Position numbers and translations under genes: made by a program | Shown here: positions 34,392 to 43,441 of the stretch, piece by piece | Position numbering within the stretch: position 1 is the first letter of the stretch | Layout: each line of letters opens with the position of its first letter | Notes under the pieces: model-generated | Told to the model about the DNA's origin: nothing | The model's input: the letters and a program-made list of their open reading frames with translations, nothing else | The model's database searches: none | Assembly (NCBI GenBank): GCA_015478675.1 | Contig: JADMIH010000006.1 | Location: 1 to 56,213 of the forward strand | Reading direction: 5' to 3' | DNA length: 56,213 nt | From: Chloroflexota bacterium | GTDB lineage: Bacteria; Chloroflexota; Chloroflexia; QHBQ01; JADMIH01

Positions 34392-35045
34392 CTAATTATC
34401 GTTCGGTTGGGGTTGCTCTGCTTCTAGCTCTTCGGTGGGTATGCCAAATCGCTCAAGGAGGCGTTGGTAGTCGCGCCGGTATATGAGCTTGATATTGATC
34501 TCAGGGTAGAGTGCGCGCAGCAATCGCAGCTTGCGGTTCTTTCGCCGCACAAGCGATTGTCGCATGGTGGTCAACTCTATGTAGAGGTCATATTCGGTGA
34601 GATAAAAATCGGGGGCGAACATCACCGTCGGGCGGCCCTCTCTCCACTGTAATGGGAACTGGTTCGGCTCGTACTGCCATTCAATGCCGTAGTAGTTGAG
34701 CAGGCGAGCAAATTCCGCCTCGCTCTCGTGGTGGAACTCTATACCCGCTATCGAGATGACGCCCTCTTTGGCTTTCGTTGGGATAGAGTCGTCAGGAGTG
34801 TAGGGGCGGGTGCTGGCTTGAGGTTGGAGGGGGTTAGCAGGGGCCGGACTGTTGATGGGTTCTGTAAGGTTACTGCTTTGTGGGGGAGATGCTGGCGCTG
34901 GCGGGGTCAGAGAGTTAGTCTCTTTTTTAGAGACGATCTGGGGCTTCTCTGTGCGTCTTTTGCGCGGCTCGGTTGTTTTAGGCCTCTTCATCTTCTCTGC
35001 TGCGTCCAAATCAGCAACGAGAGGGGGTGAATGGCGTATGGGCAT
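34392..35045 (-). CDS. PD-(D/E)XK-like nuclease-fold protein next to hpt
   Basis: This 217-aa protein has a Lys/Pro-rich disordered N-terminus (1-95). A compact domain (about 97-205) reads GIEFHHESEAEFARLLNYYGIEWQYEP, then APDFYLTEYDLYIELTT, then a helix RRKNRKLRLLRALYP and strand IKLIYRRDY. The order of an N-terminal Glu, PD, ten residues and E-L-T fits the PD-(D/E)XK nuclease core, as in Holliday-junction or restriction-type enzymes, with T replacing the K. The target is unknown. The start is uncertain: ATG 34991 (MKRPK) is an alternative. It probably shares an operon with hpt. Confidence 0.6.
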   Translation of the reverse strand: MPIRHSPPLVADLDAAEKMKRPKTTEPRKRRTEKPQIVSKKETNSLTPPAPASPPQSSNLTEPINSPAPANPLQPQASTRPYTPDDSIPTKAKEGVISIAGIEFHHESEAEFARLLNYYGIEWQYEPNQFPLQWREGRPTVMFAPDFYLTEYDLYIELTTMRQSLVRRKNRKLRLLRALYPEINIKLIYRRDYQRLLERFGIPTEELEAEQPQPNDN

Positions 35046-35285
35046 CTATTGCTCTATTCTAGGCGCCGTCAGTCACCTCAAGGTAAATTCAGCGTGCGGC
35101 TGTAAGTTAATTATATCAGGCCCATAGCACTGGCACAATATGCTTTTCCACATCTTTTACATAATGTGTTAAGCACTTTCTATACCAGAGAGGCAACACT
35201 ATAATGTTACGCATCCCTTTGTCTGCGGGCACGCTGCCTTTCCACAAGCTCTTGCTAAGAGTACGCTTACCAACTTTCCACAGGT

Positions 35286-35315
35286 TTGACCCAGGTCAGA
35301 GCCAGGGGGTATAAT
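35286..35315 (+). promoter_or_regulatory. Promoter of the FHA genes
   Basis: TTGACC (35286-35291) and TATAAT (35310-35315) are separated by 18 bp, about 67 bp before the GTG at 35382. It shows that the upstream in-frame start at 35286 cannot be used. Confidence 0.7.
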
Positions 35316-35381
35316 TCTGGTGCGGCCAGCGTGCCGTGCTTTGTTTTGCGGTGGGCTTCGGCTTTTGGACTGGAGATAACT

Positions 35382-36197
35382 GTGCAGGCTTTGCAACGCT
35401 TTGAAGAGTTCGTAGAAAGACTAATGGAAGGGTCGTTCGCACGCCTCTTTCGCAGCCCTATTCAGCCTGCCGAGATTGCCAAGCGCCTTGAGCGCGAGAT
35501 GGAGGCCCACCCCACGATAAGTGTCGGGCGCACCTATGTGCCTAATGTTTACGAGGTGACACTTAACCCGGAGGACTTCGCTGAGTTCGAGCCTTTTCGC
35601 CATTCGCTTGAACACAACATGGCCGAGTTCGTCTCCGATCTCGCATCTGAGCGGGGTTATTCACTCGTGTCGCGGCCCAGGGTTACACTCCAGGCAGGCG
35701 AAGGCACACCGCGCCGGGGCATCGAGATCGATTCCCAGTTGAGTGATCAGCCTGCTGCCTCAACTATCACGAGTAGCGCGGGTGCGCCCACGGCACGGCG
35801 TAGCGGGGGCGAGGAGCCGCAAATAACGCGTACTCATGCTATGCCGCAGATAACACGTAATCGCCCCCAAGCAGGCGTCGCCGGCTCCAGGCCGGTTGCA
35901 GCTCCCCCGCTCGCCTATCTTCAGCCGCAAACAGGCGATATGGTGGGACGCGACTTCCCGGTCAGCAAAACACTGGTGTCTATGGGACGTGGACTCGACA
36001 ACGATCTTGTGGTAGACGATCCGCGCGTCTCTCGGCATCACGCGCAAATCACCTTCCGCCATAGCCACTACTTGCTGCGCGACCTGCGCTCCACCAACGG
36101 CACATTTGTCAACAACCAGCCCGTCGAGGCTGTAGTGCTCGCCTCAGGAGATATAGTTTCCCTCGGCGGCTTTGAACTTACCTTTGTTCAGGAGTAG
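35382..36197 (+). CDS. FhaA-like protein: DUF3662 plus FHA domain
   Basis: This 271-aa cytoplasmic protein has DUF3662 at about 1-115 (FVERLMEGSFARLFRSPIQPAEIAKRL) and a disordered linker. A C-terminal phosphothreonine-binding FHA domain (about 185-271) follows, with GRGLDNDLVVDDPRVSRHHA and STNGTFVNN. In Actinobacteria FhaA binds phosphorylated MviN/PknB partners at the growing cell wall. Start is GTG 35382 with GGAG 6 nt upstream. It pairs with the membrane FHA gene at 36283. Unlike the actinobacterial cluster, no PP2C, kinase, rodA or PBP follows. Confidence 0.88.
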   Translation: MQALQRFEEFVERLMEGSFARLFRSPIQPAEIAKRLEREMEAHPTISVGRTYVPNVYEVTLNPEDFAEFEPFRHSLEHNMAEFVSDLASERGYSLVSRPRVTLQAGEGTPRRGIEIDSQLSDQPAASTITSSAGAPTARRSGGEEPQITRTHAMPQITRNRPQAGVAGSRPVAAPPLAYLQPQTGDMVGRDFPVSKTLVSMGRGLDNDLVVDDPRVSRHHAQITFRHSHYLLRDLRSTNGTFVNNQPVEAVVLASGDIVSLGGFELTFVQE

Positions 36198-36201
36198 CCT
36201 C

Positions 36202-36275
36202 GTGAAACGTGAGGGATTATAGATACAGTATCTTTACCCCGCGGCTCATGCAGTAGATAGTACGTCACGTTTCAC
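36202..36275. repeat. Intergenic palindromic repeat (family B, copy 3)
   Basis: GTGAAACGTGA (36202-36212) pairs exactly with TCACGTTTCAC (36265-36275). The core GGGATTATAGATACAGTATC is shared with the copy at 44564. It lies between the two FHA genes. Confidence 0.6.
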
Positions 36276-36282
36276 TTGATAT

Positions 36283-36741
36283 ATGCCTAACCTCCAGACA
36301 CTGCCGTTCGATATATTCATTCTCGGCTTACGCATTGCGTTTATCGGGCTTATATACATCTTCCTCTTTCAAGTGATGCGCGTTATCGTCCGTGACCTGA
36401 GGCAAGTTGCCCCAGCCGAGCCGGTGCAACCGAGATCAAAGTATGGCAAGCTGGTAGTTGTTGAGCCGGGACGGAGCAACCTGGAGCCGGGCACAACTTT
36501 CACCTTGCAATCTGTCACTTCGTTGGGTCGGAAACCGAGCAATAGCATAGTGCTTGACGATGACTTTATATCAGCCGAGCACTCCTTGATAAGCTGGCGC
36601 GACGGCCGTGCCTGGCTTGAAGATGTAGCCTCCACTAATGGCACCTTTCTCAACGACGCAGAAGTCACGCGCCCTGTAGCCGTTTCAGAAGGCGATATCA
36701 TAGGAGTAGGCGGCGTCCGCTTCAAGTGGACAGAGGCGTGA
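36283..36741 (+). CDS. Membrane-anchored FHA-domain protein (FhaB/FipA-like)
   Basis: This 152-aa protein has one N-terminal transmembrane helix (about 10-36, ILGLRIAFIGLIYIFLFQVM) followed by a linker and an FHA domain (about 57-150) with LGRKPSNSIVLDDDFISAEHS and STNGTFLND. Serine and histidine of the phosphopeptide site are present (SAEHS). The layout matches mycobacterial FhaB/FipA, which reads Thr phosphorylation at the membrane during division. It follows the DUF3662-FHA gene and precedes the VanW gene on the same strand. Confidence 0.9.
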   Translation: MPNLQTLPFDIFILGLRIAFIGLIYIFLFQVMRVIVRDLRQVAPAEPVQPRSKYGKLVVVEPGRSNLEPGTTFTLQSVTSLGRKPSNSIVLDDDFISAEHSLISWRDGRAWLEDVASTNGTFLNDAEVTRPVAVSEGDIIGVGGVRFKWTEA

Positions 36742-36820
36742 AGTAGGTATTAGTAACCGGCAGATAGCAATTTGTTGCGTAGGGTACAAGACCGGATAAC
36801 GAGAGGGTTGGGGGTTTGTT

Positions 36821-39256
36821 ATGGATAACAGAAGCAATGGAGAAAGCCCGGGTAATAGCCGGGAGAACAGTCTCAATGGAGACATGGACCAGAATGCCGG
36901 CTGGCCGCAACGCCCCACCTGGCCGCGCCCTGAAATTTCGCGGCCTCGGCTCGATCCGCCCCAGCAGGCAGACAGGCTCAACGCATCCCCGGCCCAGTCT
37001 GCGGGGCGGCAGGGCTATTCACCTGCCTCTAAAGCCCCTGGCGCACCTGACCCCAGGCAAGGCGAAGGCGAGACCAAAGAGACGCGTCTCCTGCCTACAG
37101 TTGAGCCTTCGCGCTTCGACCGCAACCAGGGCGCACGCACAGCGCCAACCTCTCCGCCCCGGAGCAGCAAAGCGCAGCCGCCACCCGCACAGCCCAGGCA
37201 GCCCTACACGCCGTCTCCACCTCCACCTGTGCAAGGCCCGCAAGGGCGCAAATCCGGTGGGTGGCAGTATGAACGGGATGAGCAGCCGGAGTATGAGGAG
37301 AATGAAAGCTATGCGCCTGCACGTGATTACCGGCCCCTGCCTCAGGCGAAAAATCGCGCTGTAAATGTCAACACCAACCGTAGCTACCTTGCTGTTGATG
37401 TTGAGGGCGTAAAGAAGCGTCGCGGCGGGTGGATCCTCTGGACGCTTGGGGGCATCCTGGCGATAGCAGTGATAGCTGTAGTTGCCTTCTCTCTAGCCTG
37501 GCAGGGACAATATGCAGGCAAGATATATTCAGGCGTTTCGGTCCTGGGCGTCAACCTGGGCGGGAAGACGCCGGACGAAGCAAAGAGCATATTGAACGAC
37601 AAAGTGCAGGCTTTCATCTCGCAGCCTGTGGTGCTTACATGGCGCGGTAAAGAGTGGCGGCCAAGCGCCGACCAGATAGGGGTGACGATAGACGTTGACG
37701 GCACAGTGAACCAGGCGTTTCAGGTAGGCAGGGATGCGGACATCGTAGCTAATGCCTCTCAACAGTGGACTGCTGCTCAGCAGGGCTACATGGTGCCGAT
37801 TACACTACGGTTGAGCGAGCCTGCTTTGCAAAGTTACCTCTCCACCATCGCCGCTAATGAGATAGATGAGACGCTATTCGACGGCGATGTGCGACTAAAC
37901 GGCACCCAGATAGTCGCCATGCCGGGTAAAGAGGGCCGCAGCCTACGTACCTATGACGCTATAACTATGGTGCGCGAGGCGATGCGCGATACAGTAGCCA
38001 AACTGGAGCAGGGCACGGCGAAACCCGCATCGGTAGAGCTGCCTGTAGATGTGCTTCAGCCGACCGTTTCGGCCCAGGAGGTGTCGTACGTGCAGGGGCT
38101 GCTGGCAGTGCGTATTAGCTCGCCTATAACCGCCACCGCCCCCGGCAAGACTTTCTCCCTCTCTCCCGACGCACTGGTGAGCCTTACCACTATAGAGCGT
38201 AACCCTGATCGCTCGGCACAGCGCCACATTGAGTTGGGGTGGAAAGAGAACGAGCTAAAGACCCTCGCTGACAAGTGGGCAAGCGAGTCGAACCGCTCGT
38301 CCCAAAACGCTCGTTTTGCCTGGAATAACGGCTCCATCTCGGTGCTGAGCGAGTCGGCAGACGGCTTCCAGATAGATGCCACAACTGTGATTAGCTCTGT
38401 AAAAGAGGCGACAGGCACAAGCGACAAGCGGCAATACGCGCTGCCCGGCAAGGTTATAACCCCTACAGTGTCGAGTAAAGACATTGGCGCGCTCGGCATC
38501 AAGGAGCTTATGGGTACAGGCACCTCTACCTTCAAAGGCTCGTCCCCTGAGAGGGCGACAAATATAAAGGTGGCTGCGAATCTGCTGAACGGCGCCGTAG
38601 TGCCGCCTGGAGGCACGTTCTCCTTCTTACAAACGATGGGCGGCATAGATGAGGCGCATGGCTTCGTGCCCGGCTATGTGATCGCTGCTGAAAGGACTGT
38701 GCTTGGCGTCGGCGGGGGCGTTTGCCAGGTGTCAACCACCGCCTTTAGAGCCGCCTTCTGGAGCGGAATGCAAATTACTGAGCGCAATCAACACTCCTAT
38801 CGCGTCGGTTGGTACGAGGCCAACGGCGAGCCTGTGGGCTTTGACGCAGCGGTCTTCGATCCTGGTGTTGACCTGAAGTTCGTCAATATCACCTCTAATT
38901 ATCTGCTGGTAGAGGCCGCTACCACCTCCGATACTCTTGTGATCAACTTCTACGGCACGAAGATCCCCGGCCAGGTAAAGCTTGAAGGCCCTGTGATTTC
39001 CAACAGACAACCCGCCCCTCCAGACGTGTACGAAGTAGACACACGGCTGCCCGCAGGCTCTAAGAAGCAGGTGGAAACGGCCCGCGCCGGTCTTGATACC
39101 GTTATCACGCGCCGCATAGTCACACCGGGGCAAGCTGATAAAGTGGATCAGTTCTACAGCGCGTACAAGCCCTGGCCCAACTGGTTTATAGTAGCCTCGG
39201 CGTCGCAGATACCTGGCGGGGCGAAAGTGGCTTCGCAGCCCACGCCGAATCCATAG
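36821..39256 (+). CDS. VanW-family membrane protein with peptidoglycan-binding-like domains
   Basis: This 811-aa protein has residues 1-190 rich in Pro, Gln and Arg and probably cytoplasmic and disordered. One transmembrane helix follows at about 203-225 (ILWTLGGILAIAVIAVVAF). The extracellular part has two PG_binding_4/YoaR-like domains (about 230-550, GVSVLGVNLGGKTPDEAKSIL). A VanW domain (about 570-720) contains PPGGTFSFLQTMGG, GVGGGVCQVSTTAF and ERNQHSYRVGWYE. VanW proteins are linked to cell-wall or glycopeptide-resistance loci but their activity is unknown. The long disordered cytoplasmic tail could be a phospho-target of the FHA proteins upstream (inference). Confidence 0.88.
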   Translation: MDNRSNGESPGNSRENSLNGDMDQNAGWPQRPTWPRPEISRPRLDPPQQADRLNASPAQSAGRQGYSPASKAPGAPDPRQGEGETKETRLLPTVEPSRFDRNQGARTAPTSPPRSSKAQPPPAQPRQPYTPSPPPPVQGPQGRKSGGWQYERDEQPEYEENESYAPARDYRPLPQAKNRAVNVNTNRSYLAVDVEGVKKRRGGWILWTLGGILAIAVIAVVAFSLAWQGQYAGKIYSGVSVLGVNLGGKTPDEAKSILNDKVQAFISQPVVLTWRGKEWRPSADQIGVTIDVDGTVNQAFQVGRDADIVANASQQWTAAQQGYMVPITLRLSEPALQSYLSTIAANEIDETLFDGDVRLNGTQIVAMPGKEGRSLRTYDAITMVREAMRDTVAKLEQGTAKPASVELPVDVLQPTVSAQEVSYVQGLLAVRISSPITATAPGKTFSLSPDALVSLTTIERNPDRSAQRHIELGWKENELKTLADKWASESNRSSQNARFAWNNGSISVLSESADGFQIDATTVISSVKEATGTSDKRQYALPGKVITPTVSSKDIGALGIKELMGTGTSTFKGSSPERATNIKVAANLLNGAVVPPGGTFSFLQTMGGIDEAHGFVPGYVIAAERTVLGVGGGVCQVSTTAFRAAFWSGMQITERNQHSYRVGWYEANGEPVGFDAAVFDPGVDLKFVNITSNYLLVEAATTSDTLVINFYGTKIPGQVKLEGPVISNRQPAPPDVYEVDTRLPAGSKKQVETARAGLDTVITRRIVTPGQADKVDQFYSAYKPWPNWFIVASASQIPGGAKVASQPTPNP

Positions 39257-39442
39257 TGCCCAGGGGCCAAGGGGTCAATAATTGGAGAGCGCGGATAAGG
39301 AGTTAAGGAAAGATACTGATTTTAGCGTAGGTCCTGCTAGAACCGCGAGGGGATTAGGACGTTATATTATATACGAAGACGAACAACTATCGCCCTCAAC
39401 GTCGATGTTCCGCTCAATGTTACCAGCCCTAGGAGGAAAAAT

Positions 39443-41458
39443 TTGAAAAAGGAGAAGATCGTTTCGCTCGGAGGGGTCGCGGTGCTTCTGGTTACTCTGC
39501 TGCCATCGGCTTTGCCAGATAGCGCCGCAGAAGCCGCGCCTACGCAAGCTCTTCCCGCCCAGCAGGACCAGCCGCCCGATACCAGCGCCTTCCAGAGTGT
39601 ATGGAACCGCACCGACTCGCTCGTCGCTTCGGGGCGTGTTAGCCGCACATGGTTCTGGGGTCCGCAGCCCTTCTGGACCACCCGCGAGGTCTATGTAGAT
39701 GATCCCACCGGCACAGGCTCTCGCCTCGTCCAATATTGGGACAAGAGCCGCATGGAGATCAATGACCCTAACGGTAACAAGAGCGATCCCTTCTATGTTA
39801 CCAACGGCCTCCTCACCGTTGAGCTTATCAGCGGCCAGATGCAGGTGGGCAATAGCACATTTGAGACCCGCAAGCCCGCCAACATTAACATAGCGGGCGA
39901 CTTTGATGATCCTAACGCCCCTACTTATGCATCGTTCGTTGGGCGCGCTAACGCCGGTGGTGACCATCCTGACCCTAACAAGATGGGCGAGAAGGTGATT
40001 ACCACCATCAATCGCGATGGCACTATCGGCAACGACCCAGGTAAGAGTAGCGTGCCCGGCATCGAGGTGGCTTACTATGATGATGTAACCCGCCACAATG
40101 TGCCTAAAGCCATATGGGACTTCCTTAATTCCCAGGGCCAGGTGCAAAATGGCGACAAGGTGGTTACAGAGCCGCTGGCAAACCCCTGGTTCTATGCCAC
40201 AGGTCGTCCTATATCGGACGCATACTGGGCAGTAGTCAAGATAAAGGGCCGCCCCACCGCCACCCTGATCCAGGCCTTCGAGAGGCGCGTAGTTACCTAC
40301 ACCCCCTCAAACCCGGACGGCTTCCAGGTAGAGAATGGCAATATCGGCGCGCATTACCGTGACTGGCGTTACATGGGTCCAGGTAAGATGAACCCCGAGT
40401 TTCCTCTGAAAAGTCCGCACATCGGCTACGGCTTCAACGTGCAGCTTTACTACACAGACAAGGACAAAGTGCTCCAGATTGCCCGCAACGCAGGCTTCAA
40501 CTGGGTGCGCCAGCAAGTGGCGTGGCAAGACCTGCAAGGCCCCAACCGGCTCTTCGCCTGGGGCGAGCTTGACAGCGTTGTAGAAGCAGCCGCTCGCAAT
40601 AAGGAAAAACTGATCCTCTCTATCGCCAAGTCGCCGAAGTGGGCCTCGCCCAAGACGAATGGGGGGATGCCTGAGAACCCGCTCGACTTCGGCAACCTGA
40701 TGTACATGATGGCCCGGCATTACCAGGGCAAGGTGTACGCATACGAGCTGTGGAACGAGGAGAACTTGCAAGGTGAGACGGGCGGGCCTGTCAACGTAGC
40801 CCAGTATGTAGATATGCTCAAGTATGGCTACAGCGGCGTCAAGTGGGCCGATCCGAAGGCTATAGTGCTCTTTGGCGCGCTCACCCCAACGGGTGTGAAC
40901 GACCCTAACCGTGCCGTTGACGATGTGAAGTATTTGCAGCAGATGTACGCTTACCAGGGCGGCATTGCCAAAGATTACTTCGATGTACTGGCTGCGCACC
41001 CCGGTTCCAATAACAACTCACCGGATCAGATGTATCCTGATAACCCAGGCGACGGCCACTGCCCGCCCAAGTACGCCTCTCAGGAAGGCACCTGCTGGCG
41101 CAACCAGCCATCCTTCTACTTCAGACGTATTGAGCAGCAATACGCCGTGATGAACGCCAGCGGTGACGGCAACAAGCAAATGTGGCTAACCGAGTTCGGT
41201 TGGAGCACCTATAACACCGCCGACGGCTACGAGTACGGGCAGCTTATCAGCCCTGAGCTACAGGCTCAATATCTCGTCCGCGCCTTCCAGAAGAGCAAGA
41301 CCGACTACCCGTGGATGGGCGTGATGGCCGTCTGGAATCTCAATTTCAGCACACTACAGGGTATTTCACTCCAGGATGAGAAAGTACCGTGGTCCGTGCT
41401 GAACCCCGATTTCACCCCACGTCCCGCTTATACCGCGTTGCAGAACATGCCCAAGTAG
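39443..41458 (+). CDS. Secreted clan GH-A glycoside hydrolase with N-terminal QYWDKSRMEIN module
   Basis: This 671-aa secreted protein starts at TTG with GGAGGAAAAAT upstream. Residues 1-32 are a signal peptide. Residues about 50-310 are a module also present in the sortase fusion at 49753 (LVQYWDKSRMEIN, NGLLTVELISGQMQVGNS, IQAFERRVVTYTP). Residues about 325-670 are a TIM-barrel glycosidase with acid/base Glu in AYELWNEENL and nucleophile Glu in MWLTEFGWST, as in GH5/GH39-type enzymes. The substrate is undetermined. It lies alone downstream of the VanW gene, and 39257-39442 holds only an AT-rich promoter-like stretch. Confidence 0.85.
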   Translation: MKKEKIVSLGGVAVLLVTLLPSALPDSAAEAAPTQALPAQQDQPPDTSAFQSVWNRTDSLVASGRVSRTWFWGPQPFWTTREVYVDDPTGTGSRLVQYWDKSRMEINDPNGNKSDPFYVTNGLLTVELISGQMQVGNSTFETRKPANINIAGDFDDPNAPTYASFVGRANAGGDHPDPNKMGEKVITTINRDGTIGNDPGKSSVPGIEVAYYDDVTRHNVPKAIWDFLNSQGQVQNGDKVVTEPLANPWFYATGRPISDAYWAVVKIKGRPTATLIQAFERRVVTYTPSNPDGFQVENGNIGAHYRDWRYMGPGKMNPEFPLKSPHIGYGFNVQLYYTDKDKVLQIARNAGFNWVRQQVAWQDLQGPNRLFAWGELDSVVEAAARNKEKLILSIAKSPKWASPKTNGGMPENPLDFGNLMYMMARHYQGKVYAYELWNEENLQGETGGPVNVAQYVDMLKYGYSGVKWADPKAIVLFGALTPTGVNDPNRAVDDVKYLQQMYAYQGGIAKDYFDVLAAHPGSNNNSPDQMYPDNPGDGHCPPKYASQEGTCWRNQPSFYFRRIEQQYAVMNASGDGNKQMWLTEFGWSTYNTADGYEYGQLISPELQAQYLVRAFQKSKTDYPWMGVMAVWNLNFSTLQGISLQDEKVPWSVLNPDFTPRPAYTALQNMPK

Positions 41459-41508
41459 CGGCGATATAGTTCGGTGATAGCTCCACTATCGGAGTGACAC
41501 AAACAAGA

Positions 41509-41554
41509 AAGAGTAAGAGAGGCGACCCTTAGAAGGGTCGCCTCTCTTACTCTT
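41509..41554. terminator. 21-bp perfect hairpin between convergent genes
   Basis: The arms 41509-41529 and 41534-41554 are perfectly complementary over 21 bp with a TAGA loop (GAGGCGACCCT / AGGGTCGCCTC at the tip). On the minus strand it is followed by TTTCTTGTTTG. It probably terminates both convergent genes. Confidence 0.75.
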
Positions 41555-41664
41555 CCGGCCATTTAGCAAGCCGGGTATCTACCTTACGCAAACGGCTCAG
41601 ATTATGGTACGCCTGCACAGAGACGCCTTGAGGATTATCTACTCCAAGTCTGAACACTTACTAT

Positions 41665-43023
41665 CTACTTGTGCGTTACCACCGTCGTGCCTATAGGTGC
41701 CCAGTCGAACATCCATTTGGAGGCGTCTACGGGCAGGTTGACGCAGCCGTGGCTCATCGGCTGGCCGAAGTTGTTGTGCCAGTAAGCTCCATGTAAAGCA
41801 TAGCCTGAGTAGAAGTACATGGTATAGGGCACATCCGGTATGTAGTAATAATCGGCCCCAGCACCACCCTGCATTGGGGTGGACTTGTACTTGGCGTAAA
41901 TACGGTAGGTGCCTTCTACTGTCGGGTGGTCAGCTACTCCTGAACTCATCTTGGAGGAGAAGACGGGCGTCTGGCCTTCATAGGCGTACATCATCTCCGT
42001 GGTGAGGTTGACATCTACCCACTTGGGGCCGAACTGCCCCATAGGGGGCGCAGGCTCGGTAGGCGGGGCGCTATTGGCGGGGCTGTTGCCCTGATCGTTG
42101 CCCTTCACGATAGTCAACACCTGGCCCACACGCAGGAAGTTCCCATCATTCAGCTTATTCAAGCTGATAAGGGCGTCAATGGTGGTGTTGAAGTTGGCGG
42201 CAATCGAAGAGAGATTGTCTCCTGGCTGCACAGTGTATTGTACCGGCTTGCCTGGCTCCGCCGCTGCGGGCACTGAGGCAGGCTCAGGTGTAGTGGTAGC
42301 CTGGACCGCAAGAGGCGTGCCGGTTGGAGTGGGCGGTGGAGGTGGCAGAGGTGGTGGAGGTGGTGTAACAGTTGCCGCAGATGCTCCCGGTATAGCCAAC
42401 ACCTGCCCTACATACAGAAAGCTCGACGGTGTTATGCCGTTGGCGGCTGCCAGCGACTCGCGGCTGACCCCAAACCGCTGCGCAAGGGTTATCAAATTGT
42501 CGCCTGGCTGTACTGTATAGGTGGCAGGATTAGCCTGGGGCGGTTGGTTGGTGGCTGGGGGTGTGGTCGGCGCGGGGAGGGCGGGGCTGGCGGCGGGTAC
42601 TATCAGGAGCACCTGCCCGGCGTAAATGTTGGTAGAAGTAAGGCCGTTGGCGCGCATCAAGGCGTCGGTTGTGGTGCCGTAGCGCACTGCGATGGTGCTC
42701 AATGCATCGCCCGGTTGTACGGTGTATGTCGTTTGGCCCGATGGCGGTATGCTCTGGGGCGGGTTGGAGCCGGGCGACGGGATAGTGAGCACCTGGTTCA
42801 CATATATGGTAGAGCGCGAAGGCAGCGAGTTAGCGGCGATGATGGCGTCTACCGTGACCCCGAAGCGTGCAGCGATGCCGCTAAGGGTATCGCCCGGCTG
42901 CACAGTATAGCTGCCGGCGGCATATACGCCCGCTACCTGGCCCAGGATCATCAACAGCAAGAAGAGGCCAGCCAACGCCCACCTGCCCCAGGTGCGTCGG
43001 AGCTTGGCAGGTTTATATTTCAA
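41665..43023 (-). CDS. L,D-transpeptidase (YkuD) with four LysM repeats
   Basis: This secreted cell-wall enzyme cross-links or anchors peptidoglycan. From the TTG at 43023 (preceded by GGAGGGAACAT) the 452-aa product has a signal peptide (LAGLFLLLMILGQVAGVYA) and four LysM repeats, each starting YTVQPGD. Pro/Thr-rich linkers separate them. A C-terminal YkuD domain carries the catalytic HNNFGQPMSHGCVNLP with His and Cys. The longer reading from 43071 would place a charged stretch before the signal peptide and lacks a Shine-Dalgarno. Confidence 0.92.
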   Translation of the reverse strand: MKYKPAKLRRTWGRWALAGLFLLLMILGQVAGVYAAGSYTVQPGDTLSGIAARFGVTVDAIIAANSLPSRSTIYVNQVLTIPSPGSNPPQSIPPSGQTTYTVQPGDALSTIAVRYGTTTDALMRANGLTSTNIYAGQVLLIVPAASPALPAPTTPPATNQPPQANPATYTVQPGDNLITLAQRFGVSRESLAAANGITPSSFLYVGQVLAIPGASAATVTPPPPPLPPPPPTPTGTPLAVQATTTPEPASVPAAAEPGKPVQYTVQPGDNLSSIAANFNTTIDALISLNKLNDGNFLRVGQVLTIVKGNDQGNSPANSAPPTEPAPPMGQFGPKWVDVNLTTEMMYAYEGQTPVFSSKMSSGVADHPTVEGTYRIYAKYKSTPMQGGAGADYYYIPDVPYTMYFYSGYALHGAYWHNNFGQPMSHGCVNLPVDASKWMFDWAPIGTTVVTHK

Positions 43024-43117
43024 ATGTTCCCTCCAATAAACAAGAGCGTGGTTATCCACATCCTTTAGCATTCTTATGTATACATGCTCATAATAGCACC
43101 CAGGATGTCACACGTCA

Positions 43118-43309
43118 ATAGGCCCTTATGTCTAGCTTAGGGCTTATGCGTGCTAAATCAAGCAGAGGAAAACGTTTTGCCGCTGATTGGTTTTGGGCCT
43201 GAGAAGCCCTGGGCCGTAAGCACTGCCCCCAATTGGGAGTTCTCTTGCTGGGTCCTCATGCACACAGAACCGCTCAATTCGTCTGACGCATAGGCCCTTA
43301 TGTCTAGCT
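43118..43309. repeat. 20-bp direct repeats in an intergenic region
   Basis: ATAGGCCCTTATGTCTAGCT occurs at 43118-43137 and again, identical, at 43290-43309. The 152 bp between them hold no ORF or recognised RNA. This could be a small insertion with its duplication, or a regulatory repeat. The rest of 43024-43441 is non-coding. Confidence 0.55.
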
Positions 43310-43370
43310 GTGCGCAGCCAATGGCCTACAGGTGACGTGAGGGGCAGCCTGGAAAGATATATCTGGCGCG

Positions 43371-43426
43371 AGAGGCGCGGGATGTGCAGAGTAAACAACA
43401 ATGCTCTCTGTACATCCCGCGCCTCT
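43371..43426. terminator. 15-bp hairpin downstream of selD
   Basis: AGAGGCGCGGGATGT (43371-43385) pairs perfectly with ACATCCCGCGCCTCT (43412-43426). It begins 15 bp past the selD stop. No T-tract follows, so its role is uncertain. Confidence 0.5.
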
Positions 43427-43441
43427 GCGGTGAAATTGAGA

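Noticed and set aside
39362..40147. 261-aa ORF antisense to the glycoside hydrolase start
   Set aside because: Covers the signal peptide and Shine-Dalgarno of the real gene and shows no domain.
43081..43441. Possible tRNA-Sec (selC) next to selD
   Set aside because: I found no TTCAAATC-type anticodon arm or T-arm consensus; only direct repeats and a hairpin are present.
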